Part shown: in pieces, positions 1 to 7,456 of the stretch
How the letters are laid out: every line of letters begins with the position of its first letter
Position numbering within the stretch: position 1 is the first letter of the stretch
Source: JBFKPQ01 sp041628225
GTDB lineage: Bacteria > Actinomycetota > Acidimicrobiia > Spongiisociales > JAENVV01
DNA length: 28,721 nt
Direction: 5' to 3'
NCBI GenBank assembly: GCA_041628225.1
Contig: JBFKPQ010000012.1
Span: 1 to 28,721 of the forward strand
The notes under the pieces: model-generated
Database searches by the model: none
What the model was told of the DNA's origin: nothing
What the model saw: the letters and a program-made list of their open reading frames with translations, nothing else
Translations under genes and position numbers: made by a program

Positions 1-85
1 TCACCGGGAGGTCGGAGTTCATCGTCGGTGTGTGGGCACTGCCGCTCGTGGCGCAGGTCAGGATGGCGGTACCGGGTGGTCGCAT
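1..85 (-). CDS. Beta-keto acid cleavage enzyme (BKACE/DUF849), 5' end only
   Basis: Only the first 28 codons lie in the window; the gene runs off the left edge. Reading from the ATG at 85-83, the peptide begins MRPPGTAILTCATSGSAHTP and continues TMNSDLPV. This matches the N-terminus of DUF849 proteins, whose first strand typically reads ILTCAxTGxxHTPSMSPxLPVT. Members are zinc-dependent enzymes that condense a beta-keto acid with acetyl-CoA and release acetoacetate plus a new CoA ester; the substrate here cannot be told. A strong Shine-Dalgarno sequence (GGAGGAGG on the minus strand, about 90-97) supports the start. The gene is divergent from the SRPBCC gene. The N-terminal match is short, so the family call is good but not certain. 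Confidence 0.68.
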   Translation of the reverse strand, partial: MRPPGTAILTCATSGSAHTPTMNSDLPV

Positions 86-162
86 GGCGTGTCCTCCTCC
101 GTCCGGCCACGATAGACCCCGGCGTCCACCACCGCCCTCGAAAGTCCCGGAACTTCCACGGG

Positions 163-168
163 TACGCT
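163..168 (+). promoter_or_regulatory. Probable -10 box (TACGCT) of the SRPBCC gene, leaderless
   Basis: TACGCT fits the actinobacterial TANNNT -10 consensus and ends 6 nt before the ATG at 175, so the transcript would begin at or next to the start codon. There is no Shine-Dalgarno sequence. No clear -35 is visible. Confidence 0.45.
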
Positions 169-174
169 TCTCGA

Positions 175-624
175 ATGGCCACCCATGTGGAAGTCTCCAT
201 CGACATCGCTCGTCCCGCCCACGAAGTGTTCGAGTTCATGTCGGACTTCACGAACAACCCGCGCTGGCAGCGCGGCATGAAGACGTGCACCATCACGTCC
301 GACCCACCCCTCGGGTTGGGATCGACGTACGACCAGGTCGCCGAGATGGCCGGTAGAGAAATCGTGTCATCGTTCGAGGTCGTCGCCTACGAGCCGGGCC
401 GGATGGTGAAGGCCACGACGACGCAGTCGACGTTTCCCATCACGTTCACGCGGATGGTCGAGCCCACCGCCGACGGCTGCCGTGTCTCTGCCGTGGTCGA
501 AGGCGATGCGTCGGGCGTCTTCAGGCTGCTGGCGCCCCTCATGCCCATGATGGTGCGCCGATCCATCACCCGGGACTACGCCACGCTCAAAGAGCTGTTG
601 GAGGCAGATCGCCCGGGTACGTGA
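175..624 (+). CDS. SRPBCC family protein (polyketide cyclase/dehydrase-like)
   Basis: The 149-aa protein starts MATHVEVSIDIARPAHEVFEF and shows the START-like SRPBCC pattern: an opening strand, then FxFMSDFxNNPRWQ, a GSTYDQVAEMAGREI strand pair, and a long C-terminal helix ending in LKELLEA. These proteins form a hydrophobic pocket that binds or transports lipids or aromatic ligands; the ligand here is unknown. The reading frame stays open upstream, but the start at 175 is preferred because homology begins there and a TANNNT box sits 6 nt before it. The 3' end overlaps the convergent ispD gene by 38 nt (587-624). There are no signal peptide or membrane segments. Confidence 0.82.
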   Translation: MATHVEVSIDIARPAHEVFEFMSDFTNNPRWQRGMKTCTITSDPPLGLGSTYDQVAEMAGREIVSSFEVVAYEPGRMVKATTTQSTFPITFTRMVEPTADGCRVSAVVEGDASGVFRLLAPLMPMMVRRSITRDYATLKELLEADRPGT

Positions 625-1237
625 TCTTCCGGTTGGTCGTATCGCCTTCGACCATGGCGACGGCGATCCGGTCACCCACGATGTCGGCGGTGTCGAGCCC
701 GTCGGCGCCGGGCTGGGCGTCGTAGGCATCCAGGAGCGGGCCGGCCGCGAACACCTGGGGCGTCTGCACCGCCCACGGCGCCGGGTCCGCCCGCAGGGCC
801 AGCCGGCCGTCGATCAGTTCGTAGAGTTGCTCGTCGACGGGAAGCCCCGGCACCGCGCCCCCTACCGACCGGGCCGCACCGAACAGCCGCTCGATCAGCG
901 CCGCGGAGACGAATGGGCGGGCACCGTCGTGGATACCGACCCACTCGACCTCGCCGGCGGCGATCCGATCGCGCAACACGTCCAGGCCGGCCCGTTCGCT
1001 CTCGGTCCGCGTGACACCGCCGGTGGTCACCTCGATCGAGCGACCGTCCACCAGCCGGGCGGCCTCCGCCTCGTCCCCGCCCCGCACGACCAGCACGAGG
1101 AATTCGACGGCCCCGGCGATCGTCTCCAACGCAGCCGCCAGCAACGGCCGACCATCCACCTCTGCATACACCTTGTTGGTTGTCGTGCCGAACCGAGTCC
1201 CCGACCCACCGGCGAGCACGATCATCGCGGTTGCCAC
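587..1237 (-). CDS. ispD: 2-C-methyl-D-erythritol 4-phosphate cytidylyltransferase (IspD-like)
   Basis: IspD couples CTP with MEP in non-mevalonate isoprenoid synthesis. The 216-aa product has the nucleotide loop AGGSGTRFG, the catalytic lysine in TNKVY, the MEP/metal motif HDGARPF, TPQVF and the C-terminal RKITYPGDL, all expected for the family (E. coli IspD is 236 aa). The dimer-arm segment has drifted: where E. coli has PVRDTMK and TVDRNGL, this protein has PVDEQLY and RADPAPW. It therefore appears to lack the arm threonine and arginine that contact MEP from the partner subunit. I chose GTG 1237 because TACCCT lies 6 nt before it, as at other leaderless starts here; ATG 1225 and ATG 1270 are alternatives. 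The gene overlaps the 3' end of the SRPBCC gene and is divergent from the gene at 1264. Confidence 0.83.
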   Translation of the reverse strand: MATAMIVLAGGSGTRFGTTTNKVYAEVDGRPLLAAALETIAGAVEFLVLVVRGGDEAEAARLVDGRSIEVTTGGVTRTESERAGLDVLRDRIAAGEVEWVGIHDGARPFVSAALIERLFGAARSVGGAVPGLPVDEQLYELIDGRLALRADPAPWAVQTPQVFAAGPLLDAYDAQPGADGLDTADIVGDRIAVAMVEGDTTNRKITYPGDLPPTAL

Positions 1238-1243
1238 CCCGGC

Positions 1244-1257
1244 AGGGTACCTATCCT
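1244..1257. promoter_or_regulatory. Overlapping divergent -10 boxes for ispD and its neighbour
   Basis: On the minus strand TACCCT (1249-1244) ends 6 nt before GTG 1237. On the plus strand TATCCT (1252-1257) ends 6 nt before ATG 1264. Both fit TANNNT, so two back-to-back leaderless promoters share about 14 bp. Simultaneous firing would be sterically limited, which implies linked expression. The assignment rests on pattern and spacing only. Confidence 0.42.
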
Positions 1258-1263
1258 GGCCCG

Positions 1264-1605
1264 ATGTCACGCCTGCACATCGTCGCGGCTGCCGATCTCG
1301 ACGCGGCCGTCACCGTGCCCGACGGCGCCGACCTCGTCGGGTACGGGCCACGGGATGCAGACTGGGATCGGATGGTCGACCGCCTGGACGATGCCGCCGA
1401 CGCCGTCGTTGCGACCCGGCCCGTCACCGACGCCCTGAAAACCGTCGCGAATGGCCTCGTGGAGGCCGGGATCGACCGCTCCCACCTCGTTCATGCCACG
1501 GTCCCGCTGCTCGTCCGCGCCGAGGCCGCCCGCGGCCACGTGGGCGAGCCGCTGGCCGCACTCGTGCGGCATCTGACGTCGGACGGCCGCACCACGGCCA
1601 TCTGA
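1264..1605 (+). CDS. Small protein resembling the central segment of IspD
   Basis: This 113-aa protein starts MSRLHIVAAADLDAAVTVPD. Residues about 48-75 read like the IspD dimer arm: ADAVVATRPVTDALK followed by GIDRSHLVHATVPLLV, close to the common actinobacterial IspD pattern DAVVPxRPVTDTLK / DRSxLxAVQTPQxF. It lacks the N-terminal nucleotide loop and the C-terminal lysine segment, so it cannot be an active cytidylyltransferase alone. It retains the Asp-Arg pair that the neighbouring IspD has lost. It could be a degenerate paralogue, an arm donor for IspD, or an unrelated small protein with chance similarity. A TATCCT box ends 6 nt before the ATG and there is no Shine-Dalgarno sequence. The open frame and GC3-rich codons support a real gene. 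Confidence 0.6.
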   Translation: MSRLHIVAAADLDAAVTVPDGADLVGYGPRDADWDRMVDRLDDAADAVVATRPVTDALKTVANGLVEAGIDRSHLVHATVPLLVRAEAARGHVGEPLAALVRHLTSDGRTTAI

Positions 1606-1664
1606 TGCGCGGCCCGCGCGTCCGATGCGTCGACGGGCGCACCGGGATGAGATGGAGGCCCAGG

Positions 1665-1670
1665 TAGGTT
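1665..1670 (+). promoter_or_regulatory. Probable -10 box (TAGGTT) of the OmdA gene, leaderless
   Basis: TAGGTT ends 7 nt before ATG 1678. The AGGTAGG sequence here could alternatively act as a distant Shine-Dalgarno, but its spacing is poor. Confidence 0.38.
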
Positions 1671-1677
1671 GAGCACC

Positions 1678-1872
1678 ATGACGGATTTGCATCTGCCACC
1701 CGAGTTGGTGGAAGCGCTGGTGGAAGCCGGCCTCGAGGACGAGTTCCAAGAGATGTCGTTCTCGCATCGCCGCGAATACGCCGACTGGGTGGACGAGGCG
1801 AAGCAGGAAGAGACTCGACACGACCGGGCTCGCCGGGTCGTCGGGCTGCTGGCCGAGCGAGGCCCGGACTGA
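1678..1872 (+). CDS. Small OmdA/YdeI-domain protein
   Basis: The 64-aa protein consists of one domain of the YdeI/OmpD-associated (OmdA) type. The signature is FQEMSFSHRREYADWVDEAK followed by EETRHDRARRVVGLLAE; family members typically read LSxSHRREYxxWIxEAKRxETRxRRIxKxVxML. The N-terminal LPPELVEALVEAGLEDEF is a short lead-in helix. In larger relatives this domain follows a DUF1905 domain, so this is a stand-alone version. Its biochemical role is unknown, and the historical link to bacteriocin protection should not be over-read. I start at ATG 1678 rather than TTG 1669. It is convergent with nuoN, 12 nt away. Confidence 0.75.
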   Translation: MTDLHLPPELVEALVEAGLEDEFQEMSFSHRREYADWVDEAKQEETRHDRARRVVGLLAERGPD

Positions 1873-1884
1873 CGGCGGCGCCGT
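1872..1884. terminator. Short GC hairpin between convergent genes
   Basis: ACGGC (1872-1876) and GCCGT (1880-1884) form a perfect 5-bp stem with a GGC loop, filling the gap between the OmdA gene and nuoN. There is no T-tract on either strand, so intrinsic termination is uncertain. Confidence 0.25.
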
Positions 1885-3372
1885 TCAGCCGATGGCGATC
1901 AGCTTGGTGGCCTCACCGAAGAACGCCGAGATCGGTGGGTAGAATCCGGCCGCCAGCACGAACACCACGGCGATCACCATGACCAACTGCAGCGAGCGGG
2001 CCGGTTCGTCGAGCCGTGGCTCGAGACCGTCGGGGACCGGATCGAACCACATGCTCTTCACGACGCGGGCGTAGTAGTAGAAGGCGATCACGGCGTTGAC
2101 GGCGGCGATGGCGGCCAGCAGCGTCGTCCAGGTGTTGAGCGCACCCATGGCGGCCGAGAACATCACGAACTTGGCGTACCAGCCGGCCAGCGGAGGAATG
2201 CCGGCCAGCGAGAGGAAGAAGGCTCCGCCGAGCAGGGCAAGACCCGGGTCGTACGTTCCCATACCGGCCCAGTTGGGGATCAGGCCACTGCGCGCCCGGT
2301 TCGAACCCACGATGATCACCGCGAACGCACCCAGGTTCATGAATGCGTAGATGACGAGATAGGTGACGGTCGCCGCAAAGGCGTCCGACAGGTTGCCGGC
2401 GGTGTCCGACACGCCGGCGACGGCGAACGGGACGAGCATGAAACCGGCCTGGGCCACCGACGAATAGGCGAGCAGGCGCACGATGTTGTCCTGCCGGAGC
2501 GCCGTGAGGTTGCCGACGGTCATCGTCAGCGCGGCCAGGATCCAGATGGCCGGACCCCAGATGTTCGAGGCGTCGGGGAAGGCCACGTAGGTGATGACGA
2601 GCAGACCGACGAAGCCGGCCGCTTTCGAGCTGACCGACAGGTAGGCGGTCACCGGCGTCGGTGCACCCTCGTAGGTGTCGGGGGCCCAGAAGTGGAATGG
2701 CACGGCCGAGATCTTGAACGCGAAGCCCACCATGATGAACAGCACCGCCATGACGAACGCAGGCTCTCCGGACATTCCGGCCGATGCCTCGCGAATGCCG
2801 TCGAACGTCACCGAGCCCGTCAGGCCGTAGATGAACGACATGCCGTACAGCAGGATGGCGGCCGACAGCACGCCGAGCAGATAGAACTTCAGCGACGCCT
2901 CGTTGGACTTCACGTCTCCTTTGCGCCAACCGGCGAGGAGGAACAGCGGACCGGACACGAGCTCGAGGCCGATGAACAGGATGATGAGATCGCGGGCCGA
3001 TGACATGACGACCGATCCGAGGATCGAGGCCACCAGCAGGAAGTAGTACTCACCCTGGTAGTACCGCTCGGACTCGATGTAGCTGACCGACATGAGAAGC
3101 ACGAGGTAGCCGGCCGCCAGGAACAGGCCCTTCATGACCAACGCGAAGTCGTCCACGACATACGAACCGCCCGACATCGACCGGACCGTCGAGTCTCCCA
3201 GGCCCATGTAGATGATCGGGAGCGCGGCCAGCGTGACGCCCAGTACCGCCAGGACCGCCGTCCAGTACTTGTGCCGGCGCGGCAGCATGATGTCCAGCGT
3301 GAGGACACCCATGAGCGTCACCGCCAGGATGATCTCAGGCGCCAGCGCCAGATAGTCGAGGTCGGGCGTCAT
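1885..3372 (-). CDS. nuoN: NADH-quinone oxidoreductase subunit N
   Basis: The 495-aa antiporter-like membrane subunit of complex I is close in length to E. coli NuoN (485 aa). It starts MTPDLDYLALAPEIILAVTL and shows about 14 hydrophobic segments. Family features include GLELVSGPLFLLAG with the conserved glutamate, KISAVPFHFWAPDTYEGAPT (helix 7-8 region with the key lysine), and AYSSVAQAGFML. NuoN sits in the membrane arm and carries protons. It is the last gene of the operon, 7 nt after nuoM. The gene looks intact, and the length and motifs leave little doubt. Confidence 0.97.
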   Translation of the reverse strand: MTPDLDYLALAPEIILAVTLMGVLTLDIMLPRRHKYWTAVLAVLGVTLAALPIIYMGLGDSTVRSMSGGSYVVDDFALVMKGLFLAAGYLVLLMSVSYIESERYYQGEYYFLLVASILGSVVMSSARDLIILFIGLELVSGPLFLLAGWRKGDVKSNEASLKFYLLGVLSAAILLYGMSFIYGLTGSVTFDGIREASAGMSGEPAFVMAVLFIMVGFAFKISAVPFHFWAPDTYEGAPTPVTAYLSVSSKAAGFVGLLVITYVAFPDASNIWGPAIWILAALTMTVGNLTALRQDNIVRLLAYSSVAQAGFMLVPFAVAGVSDTAGNLSDAFAATVTYLVIYAFMNLGAFAVIIVGSNRARSGLIPNWAGMGTYDPGLALLGGAFFLSLAGIPPLAGWYAKFVMFSAAMGALNTWTTLLAAIAAVNAVIAFYYYARVVKSMWFDPVPDGLEPRLDEPARSLQLVMVIAVVFVLAAGFYPPISAFFGEATKLIAIG

Positions 3373-3379
3373 CGGTCGC

Positions 3380-4957
3380 TCAGCCTCCGAACGCCCTGGC
3401 GACGAGGTCGGTCACGGCGTCGTTGGTGGCGCCGAACACGATCTTCGGGAACACGCCGATCGCCAAGGTGGCGACGAGCAGCGGCGCCCAGGCCGCCAGC
3501 TCGAACTTGTCGGCGTCGTGGAACTCATGGTCGGCCCATTCCTCGGATGGTTCACCGAGATTGACCTTCTGGAGCATCCAGAGCATGTAGCCGGCCGTCA
3601 GGACGGTGCCGATGGCACCGGCGACCATCGACCCTTGGAACAGGCCGACGGGCAGTCCTTCGAGCGGGCGATAGGCACCGAGCAGCGACATGAACTCTCC
3701 CCAGAAGCCGGCCAGGCCGGGCAGACCAAGGGACGCCATGGCGGTGAACCCGAGAATCCCGCCCATGATCGGCATGAGCTTCATGTTGCCGCCGAGCCGG
3801 TCCATCTCGCGGGTGTGGTAGCGATGGTGCATCGACCCGGCCAGGAAGAACAACAGGCCGGTGATGATCCCGTGCGCGACCATACCGATGATCGAGGCAT
3901 TGATGCCGACCTCGGTCATGGTGGCGATGCCGAGCATCACGAAACCCATGTGACCGACCGACGAGAACGCGATGAGGCGTTTCATGTCGGTCTGGGCGAG
4001 ACAGGCCAGCGACCCGTAGATGATGCCTATGACCGACAGGATGGCGATGGTCGGTGCCCAGGCTTTGGCCTGCTCGGGCAGGATCGGGATGGCGATCCGG
4101 ATGAAACCGTACGAGCCGAGCTTCAGCAGGATGGCCGCCAACAGCACCGAGCCGACCGTCGGAGCGGCGGTGTGAGCGTCGGGGAGCCACGTGTGCAGCG
4201 GCCACATCGGGACCTTCACCGCGAATCCAAGGAACATGCCGGCGAAGATCCATCCGGCCATCGGAACCGCCGACAGCATCGGCGCCTGGGCGATCAGCTC
4301 AGGGATGTCGAACGTGCGGCTGCCGGCCGGACCCGAGTTGAAGTACAGACCCAGAAAGGCCAGCAGCATGAACGCCGACCCGAACAGCGTGAACAAGAAG
4401 AATTTGATCGAGGCATACAGCCGAGTTTCGGTCGTCAGCTTCAGCAGCGGCACTTCCCGCGGGGTCTTGTCACCCCAGATGCCGATCATGAAGTACATGG
4501 GCAACAACACCAGCTCGAAGAAGATGAAGAACAGCACGAGGTCCAGCGCCACGAACGTCCCGTTCATGCCGGTCTCGAGGATCAGTATGAGGATCAGGAA
4601 CGCCTTCGGGTTCTTCGGCTCGTCCCAGTGGTTCCACGAGTAGATGACGGCCAGCACCGTCACGACCGCCGACAGCACCAGGAGTGGCAGGCTGATGCCG
4701 TCGATGCCGATGTGATACTGGGCGCCGATCGACGGAATCCAGTTCTGGCTCGTGTCGAACTGGAACGTCGAGGCCGAGCCATAGTCGAACTGCACGGCCA
4801 CGATCACCGAGAGGACGGCGACGACGATCGTGGTGAGCAGCGCCAACCATTTGGCGGCCTCTTCTTGGGCTTTGTCGGTCATGCCGACCAGTAGGGCTCC
4901 TACCAGCGGCAAGAACACGATGAGGCTCAGGCCCCAACCGTTCGCGAACCACTCCAT
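3380..4957 (-). CDS. nuoM: NADH-quinone oxidoreductase subunit M
   Basis: The 525-aa proton-translocating membrane subunit compares with 509 aa in E. coli. It shows FEIVLLPMYF-like FFELVLLPMYFMIGIWGD with the conserved glutamate, KVPMWPLHTWLPDAHTAAPT containing the proton-path lysine, and LIAFSSVGHMGFVMLG. The N-terminus reads MEWFANGWGLSLIVFLPLVG, a membrane helix. Its ATG follows nuoL by 15 nt, with an AGGAGG Shine-Dalgarno about 12 nt upstream. It stands between nuoL and nuoN, as in most nuo operons. Confidence 0.97.
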   Translation of the reverse strand: MEWFANGWGLSLIVFLPLVGALLVGMTDKAQEEAAKWLALLTTIVVAVLSVIVAVQFDYGSASTFQFDTSQNWIPSIGAQYHIGIDGISLPLLVLSAVVTVLAVIYSWNHWDEPKNPKAFLILILILETGMNGTFVALDLVLFFIFFELVLLPMYFMIGIWGDKTPREVPLLKLTTETRLYASIKFFLFTLFGSAFMLLAFLGLYFNSGPAGSRTFDIPELIAQAPMLSAVPMAGWIFAGMFLGFAVKVPMWPLHTWLPDAHTAAPTVGSVLLAAILLKLGSYGFIRIAIPILPEQAKAWAPTIAILSVIGIIYGSLACLAQTDMKRLIAFSSVGHMGFVMLGIATMTEVGINASIIGMVAHGIITGLLFFLAGSMHHRYHTREMDRLGGNMKLMPIMGGILGFTAMASLGLPGLAGFWGEFMSLLGAYRPLEGLPVGLFQGSMVAGAIGTVLTAGYMLWMLQKVNLGEPSEEWADHEFHDADKFELAAWAPLLVATLAIGVFPKIVFGATNDAVTDLVARAFGG

Positions 4958-4972
4958 GACTCGTCCGTCCTC

Positions 4973-7042
4973 CTAGTTGATGAACAACGCGAAGCCGATC
5001 ACCAGCACCACGGCACCCGCCACGAGGGCGCCGGCGTACTGCTGAATCCGACCTGTCTGCAACTTCCTGAGGGCTCCGCCGGCCGCGCCTGCCAGCGCAC
5101 CTGCCCCGTTGATGATCCCGTCGATCCCCCGCTGGTCGGCGGACCCGTACACGATGCGTCCCAGTCCCGACACCAGCACGCCGACGCCGTTGACGATGCC
5201 ATCGAGGATGTAGGTGTTGGTCCAGTTCACGAACTGCGCCATCGGACCCTTGATAGCCGCCACGAGTCCCAGCGCGAGGTCGTCCATGTAGTACTTGGCG
5301 CGCAAGAGCGGGTACAGCCCGGGCACCGCGAAGGAGTCGCGTGCCTGCTGCGTATCGGCGTCCTTCGAGAAGATCAGCCAGCCTGCAACGATGCCCACAA
5401 CCGCCGCGGCCGTCCCGATGGCGGCCAGCGTCCAGTCGAGCGATTCCGGGTGATGGTCACCCAGCGGTGCTTCCGCGCGGGTACCGAGCCATTCGGTGAA
5501 GCCGACATAGCGGAGCGCCACCGTGTCACCGAAGGCGAAGCCGGGATTGTTGACGAACCCGGCCACGATCGAGAAGCCGGCCAGGACGACGAGTGGCACC
5601 GTCATGAGGCTCTCCGACTCGTGCGGATGTCCGTGGCCCTTGTACTCGCCAAAGAAGGTGAGTGCGACGGCCCGGGTCATGTAGAAGGCGGTCACGAAGG
5701 CGCCGGCGATGGCGATCCACAGAACCACCGTGTAGCCCTCGTACCCGAGCGTGCCGAGGATCTCGTCCTTCGAGAAGAAGCCGGCGAACGGAATGATGCC
5801 GGCCAGCGCCAGCGAGCCGATGACGAACGTGCGATAGGTCGTCGGCATGTACTTCCGGAGGCCGCCCATGTCGGACATGTTGTTGGAGTGGACGCCGTGA
5901 ATCACCGAGCCGGCGCCCAGGAACAGCAGGGCCTTGAAGAAGGCGTGGGTGAAGAGGTGGAAGATGCCGGCTGTGTAGCCGCCGGCCGCGACCGCCGTCA
6001 TCATGTAGCCGAGCTGGCTGACCGTCGAATAGGCCAGCACCTTTTTGATGTCGTCTTGCACGAGCGCGATGAGACCGGTCGCGAACAGCGTGATGGCACC
6101 GACGGCGATCATGAACGGTCGGGCCGCCTGCGCCATCTCCTGATACAGCGGGAACATGCGGGCCATGAGATAGATGCCGGCCGTGACCATGGTGGCGGCG
6201 TGCATGAGCGCAGAGACCGGCGTGGGACCGGCCATGGCGTCGGGCAGCCAAATGTGGAAGGGGAACTGCGCCGACTTGCCCATCGCTCCGACGAACAAGA
6301 GGATGGCGCCGGCCACGGCCACCGTCGAACCGAACAAGGGGGCCATGAGTCCGGCACCCTCGTGGGTGGCGGCTTCGAGAATGTCGGTGATGCGGAACGA
6401 ACCCACGGCGTACGAGACGGCGATCGCTCCGATGATGAGACCGACGTCGGCCACCTTGTTGGTGTAGAAGGCCTTCATGCCGGCCGTGGAGTTCTCTTTC
6501 AGCTCCCAGTAGTGGCCGATCAGCAGGTACGACGCGACACCCACCAGCTCCCAGCCCACGATCATCTGCGCCATGTTGTTCGAGGCGACGAGGACGAGCA
6601 TGGCGCCGGCGAACAGCGAGAACGAGGCGAAGAAGAACGTCGTTCGGATCTCGCCGCGCATGTAGCCCAGTGCGTAGATGAAGACGAGCAGGCCCACCGT
6701 GCCGACGACGAAGTACATCATCGTCGACAGGCCGTCGGCGTACCAACCCCACTCGAGGACCCAGTCTCCGCTGATCTTGGCGATCTCGACGGACTTCTCG
6801 TAGACGACGTGATTGCGAATCGTGTCGATCCACAGCAAGAGGCCGTAGCCGAAGACGAACGCCATCATGGCGACGGCCAATTCGCCGCCCTGGTACTTCA
6901 TTCGCTTCCCGAACACCAAGATGGCGCCGACCGTCACGAACGGAGCCACGAGGATGAGCCACGCCCATTCTTGGAGCGGTCCGCCGGCGGCGAACTCGAT
7001 GGCCTTCTCTTCTTCGGCGAGCGCGACGAGCAGATCGAACAT
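4973..7042 (-). CDS. nuoL: NADH-quinone oxidoreductase subunit L
   Basis: The 689-aa distal membrane-arm subunit is somewhat longer than E. coli NuoL (613 aa), as is common in actinobacteria. Typical motifs are VGWELVGVASYLLIGHYW with the conserved glutamate, KSAQFPFHIWLPDAMAGPTP with the proton-path lysine, ALMHAATMVTAGIYL, and a long C-terminal amphipathic/transmembrane tail ending VIGFALFIN that would give the lateral helix. The start may be GTG 7045 or ATG 7042; I chose ATG because GAAGGG lies a suitable distance upstream. The nuoK stop is 4 nt before this ATG, so translation is probably coupled. Confidence 0.97.
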   Translation of the reverse strand: MFDLLVALAEEEKAIEFAAGGPLQEWAWLILVAPFVTVGAILVFGKRMKYQGGELAVAMMAFVFGYGLLLWIDTIRNHVVYEKSVEIAKISGDWVLEWGWYADGLSTMMYFVVGTVGLLVFIYALGYMRGEIRTTFFFASFSLFAGAMLVLVASNNMAQMIVGWELVGVASYLLIGHYWELKENSTAGMKAFYTNKVADVGLIIGAIAVSYAVGSFRITDILEAATHEGAGLMAPLFGSTVAVAGAILLFVGAMGKSAQFPFHIWLPDAMAGPTPVSALMHAATMVTAGIYLMARMFPLYQEMAQAARPFMIAVGAITLFATGLIALVQDDIKKVLAYSTVSQLGYMMTAVAAGGYTAGIFHLFTHAFFKALLFLGAGSVIHGVHSNNMSDMGGLRKYMPTTYRTFVIGSLALAGIIPFAGFFSKDEILGTLGYEGYTVVLWIAIAGAFVTAFYMTRAVALTFFGEYKGHGHPHESESLMTVPLVVLAGFSIVAGFVNNPGFAFGDTVALRYVGFTEWLGTRAEAPLGDHHPESLDWTLAAIGTAAAVVGIVAGWLIFSKDADTQQARDSFAVPGLYPLLRAKYYMDDLALGLVAAIKGPMAQFVNWTNTYILDGIVNGVGVLVSGLGRIVYGSADQRGIDGIINGAGALAGAAGGALRKLQTGRIQQYAGALVAGAVVLVIGFALFIN

Positions 7043-7046
7043 CACA

Positions 7047-7352
7047 TCAGCCCTTCATCGTCGCGAAGTCGTCGAGGTTGGCGGATCGCCGGTTCCGGAA
7101 GATGAGCAGCACGATGGCCAGGCCGATGCCGACCTCGGCGGCGGCGACCGTGATCACGAAGATCGAGAAGATCTGACCGGTGGCCATCGAGTCCCGTACG
7201 GCCGCCTCGAAGGCAACCAGGTTGATGTTCACGGCGTTGAGCATGAGCTCGATGGCGAGGAGCACGAGCACCGCGTTACGGCGAGCGAGGATGCCGTAGA
7301 CACCGAGGCTGAACAGCAGCGCGGCCAGAACGAGGATGGGTGCAAGCGTCAT
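7047..7352 (-). CDS. nuoK: NADH-quinone oxidoreductase subunit K
   Basis: The 101-aa membrane subunit has three predicted helices (E. coli NuoK is 100 aa). The buried glutamates needed for proton transfer are visible in VLLAIELMLNAVNINLVAFE and in ITVAAAEVGIGLAIVLLIF. The ATG at 7352 overlaps by 4 nt the stop of a previously unmarked small membrane ORF (7349-7456), implying translational coupling to that ORF rather than directly to nuoJ. Confidence 0.97.
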   Translation of the reverse strand: MTLAPILVLAALLFSLGVYGILARRNAVLVLLAIELMLNAVNINLVAFEAAVRDSMATGQIFSIFVITVAAAEVGIGLAIVLLIFRNRRSANLDDFATMKG

Positions 7353-7456
7353 CGATCGTCCTTGCCGGAGTCACCCTGTGACCAGATCGCAAACGCGGCC
7401 AAGCCGCCTCCGATGAGGAGGATCGCCACGATGATGAGGATGAGGCCGATGGCCAT
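7349..7456 (-). CDS. 35-aa single-helix membrane peptide inside the nuo operon
   Basis: Between nuoJ and nuoK an open frame of 35 codons begins MAIGLILIIIVAILLIGGGL and ends IWSQGDSGKDDR. It is one strongly hydrophobic helix (about residues 2-26) with a charged C-terminal tail. Its ATG overlaps the nuoJ stop by one base (TGATG) and its stop overlaps the nuoK start by four bases (ATGA). This is the tight coupling seen between genuine operon genes, and no other gene would fill the 103-nt space. It resembles no standard complex I subunit. It may be an accessory subunit or assembly factor of the membrane arm. Without homologue data the function is unknown, but the two overlaps and membrane character make it very likely to be translated. 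Confidence 0.72.
   Translation of the reverse strand: MAIGLILIIVAILLIGGGLAAFAIWSQGDSGKDDR

Noticed and set aside
1665..1670. AGGTAGG as the ribosome binding site of the OmdA gene
   Set aside because: It lies about 10-16 nt from the ATG, and the same position fits the TANNNT spacing seen at other genes, so I favoured a -10 box. Both readings remain possible.
5450..7105. A 551-codon open frame opposite nuoL, and a similar 458-codon frame at 3518-4894 opposite nuoM
   Set aside because: nuoL and nuoM are unmistakable. These frames have shadow composition (runs of R, H, E, D, Q), no recognisable domains and no proper start signals.
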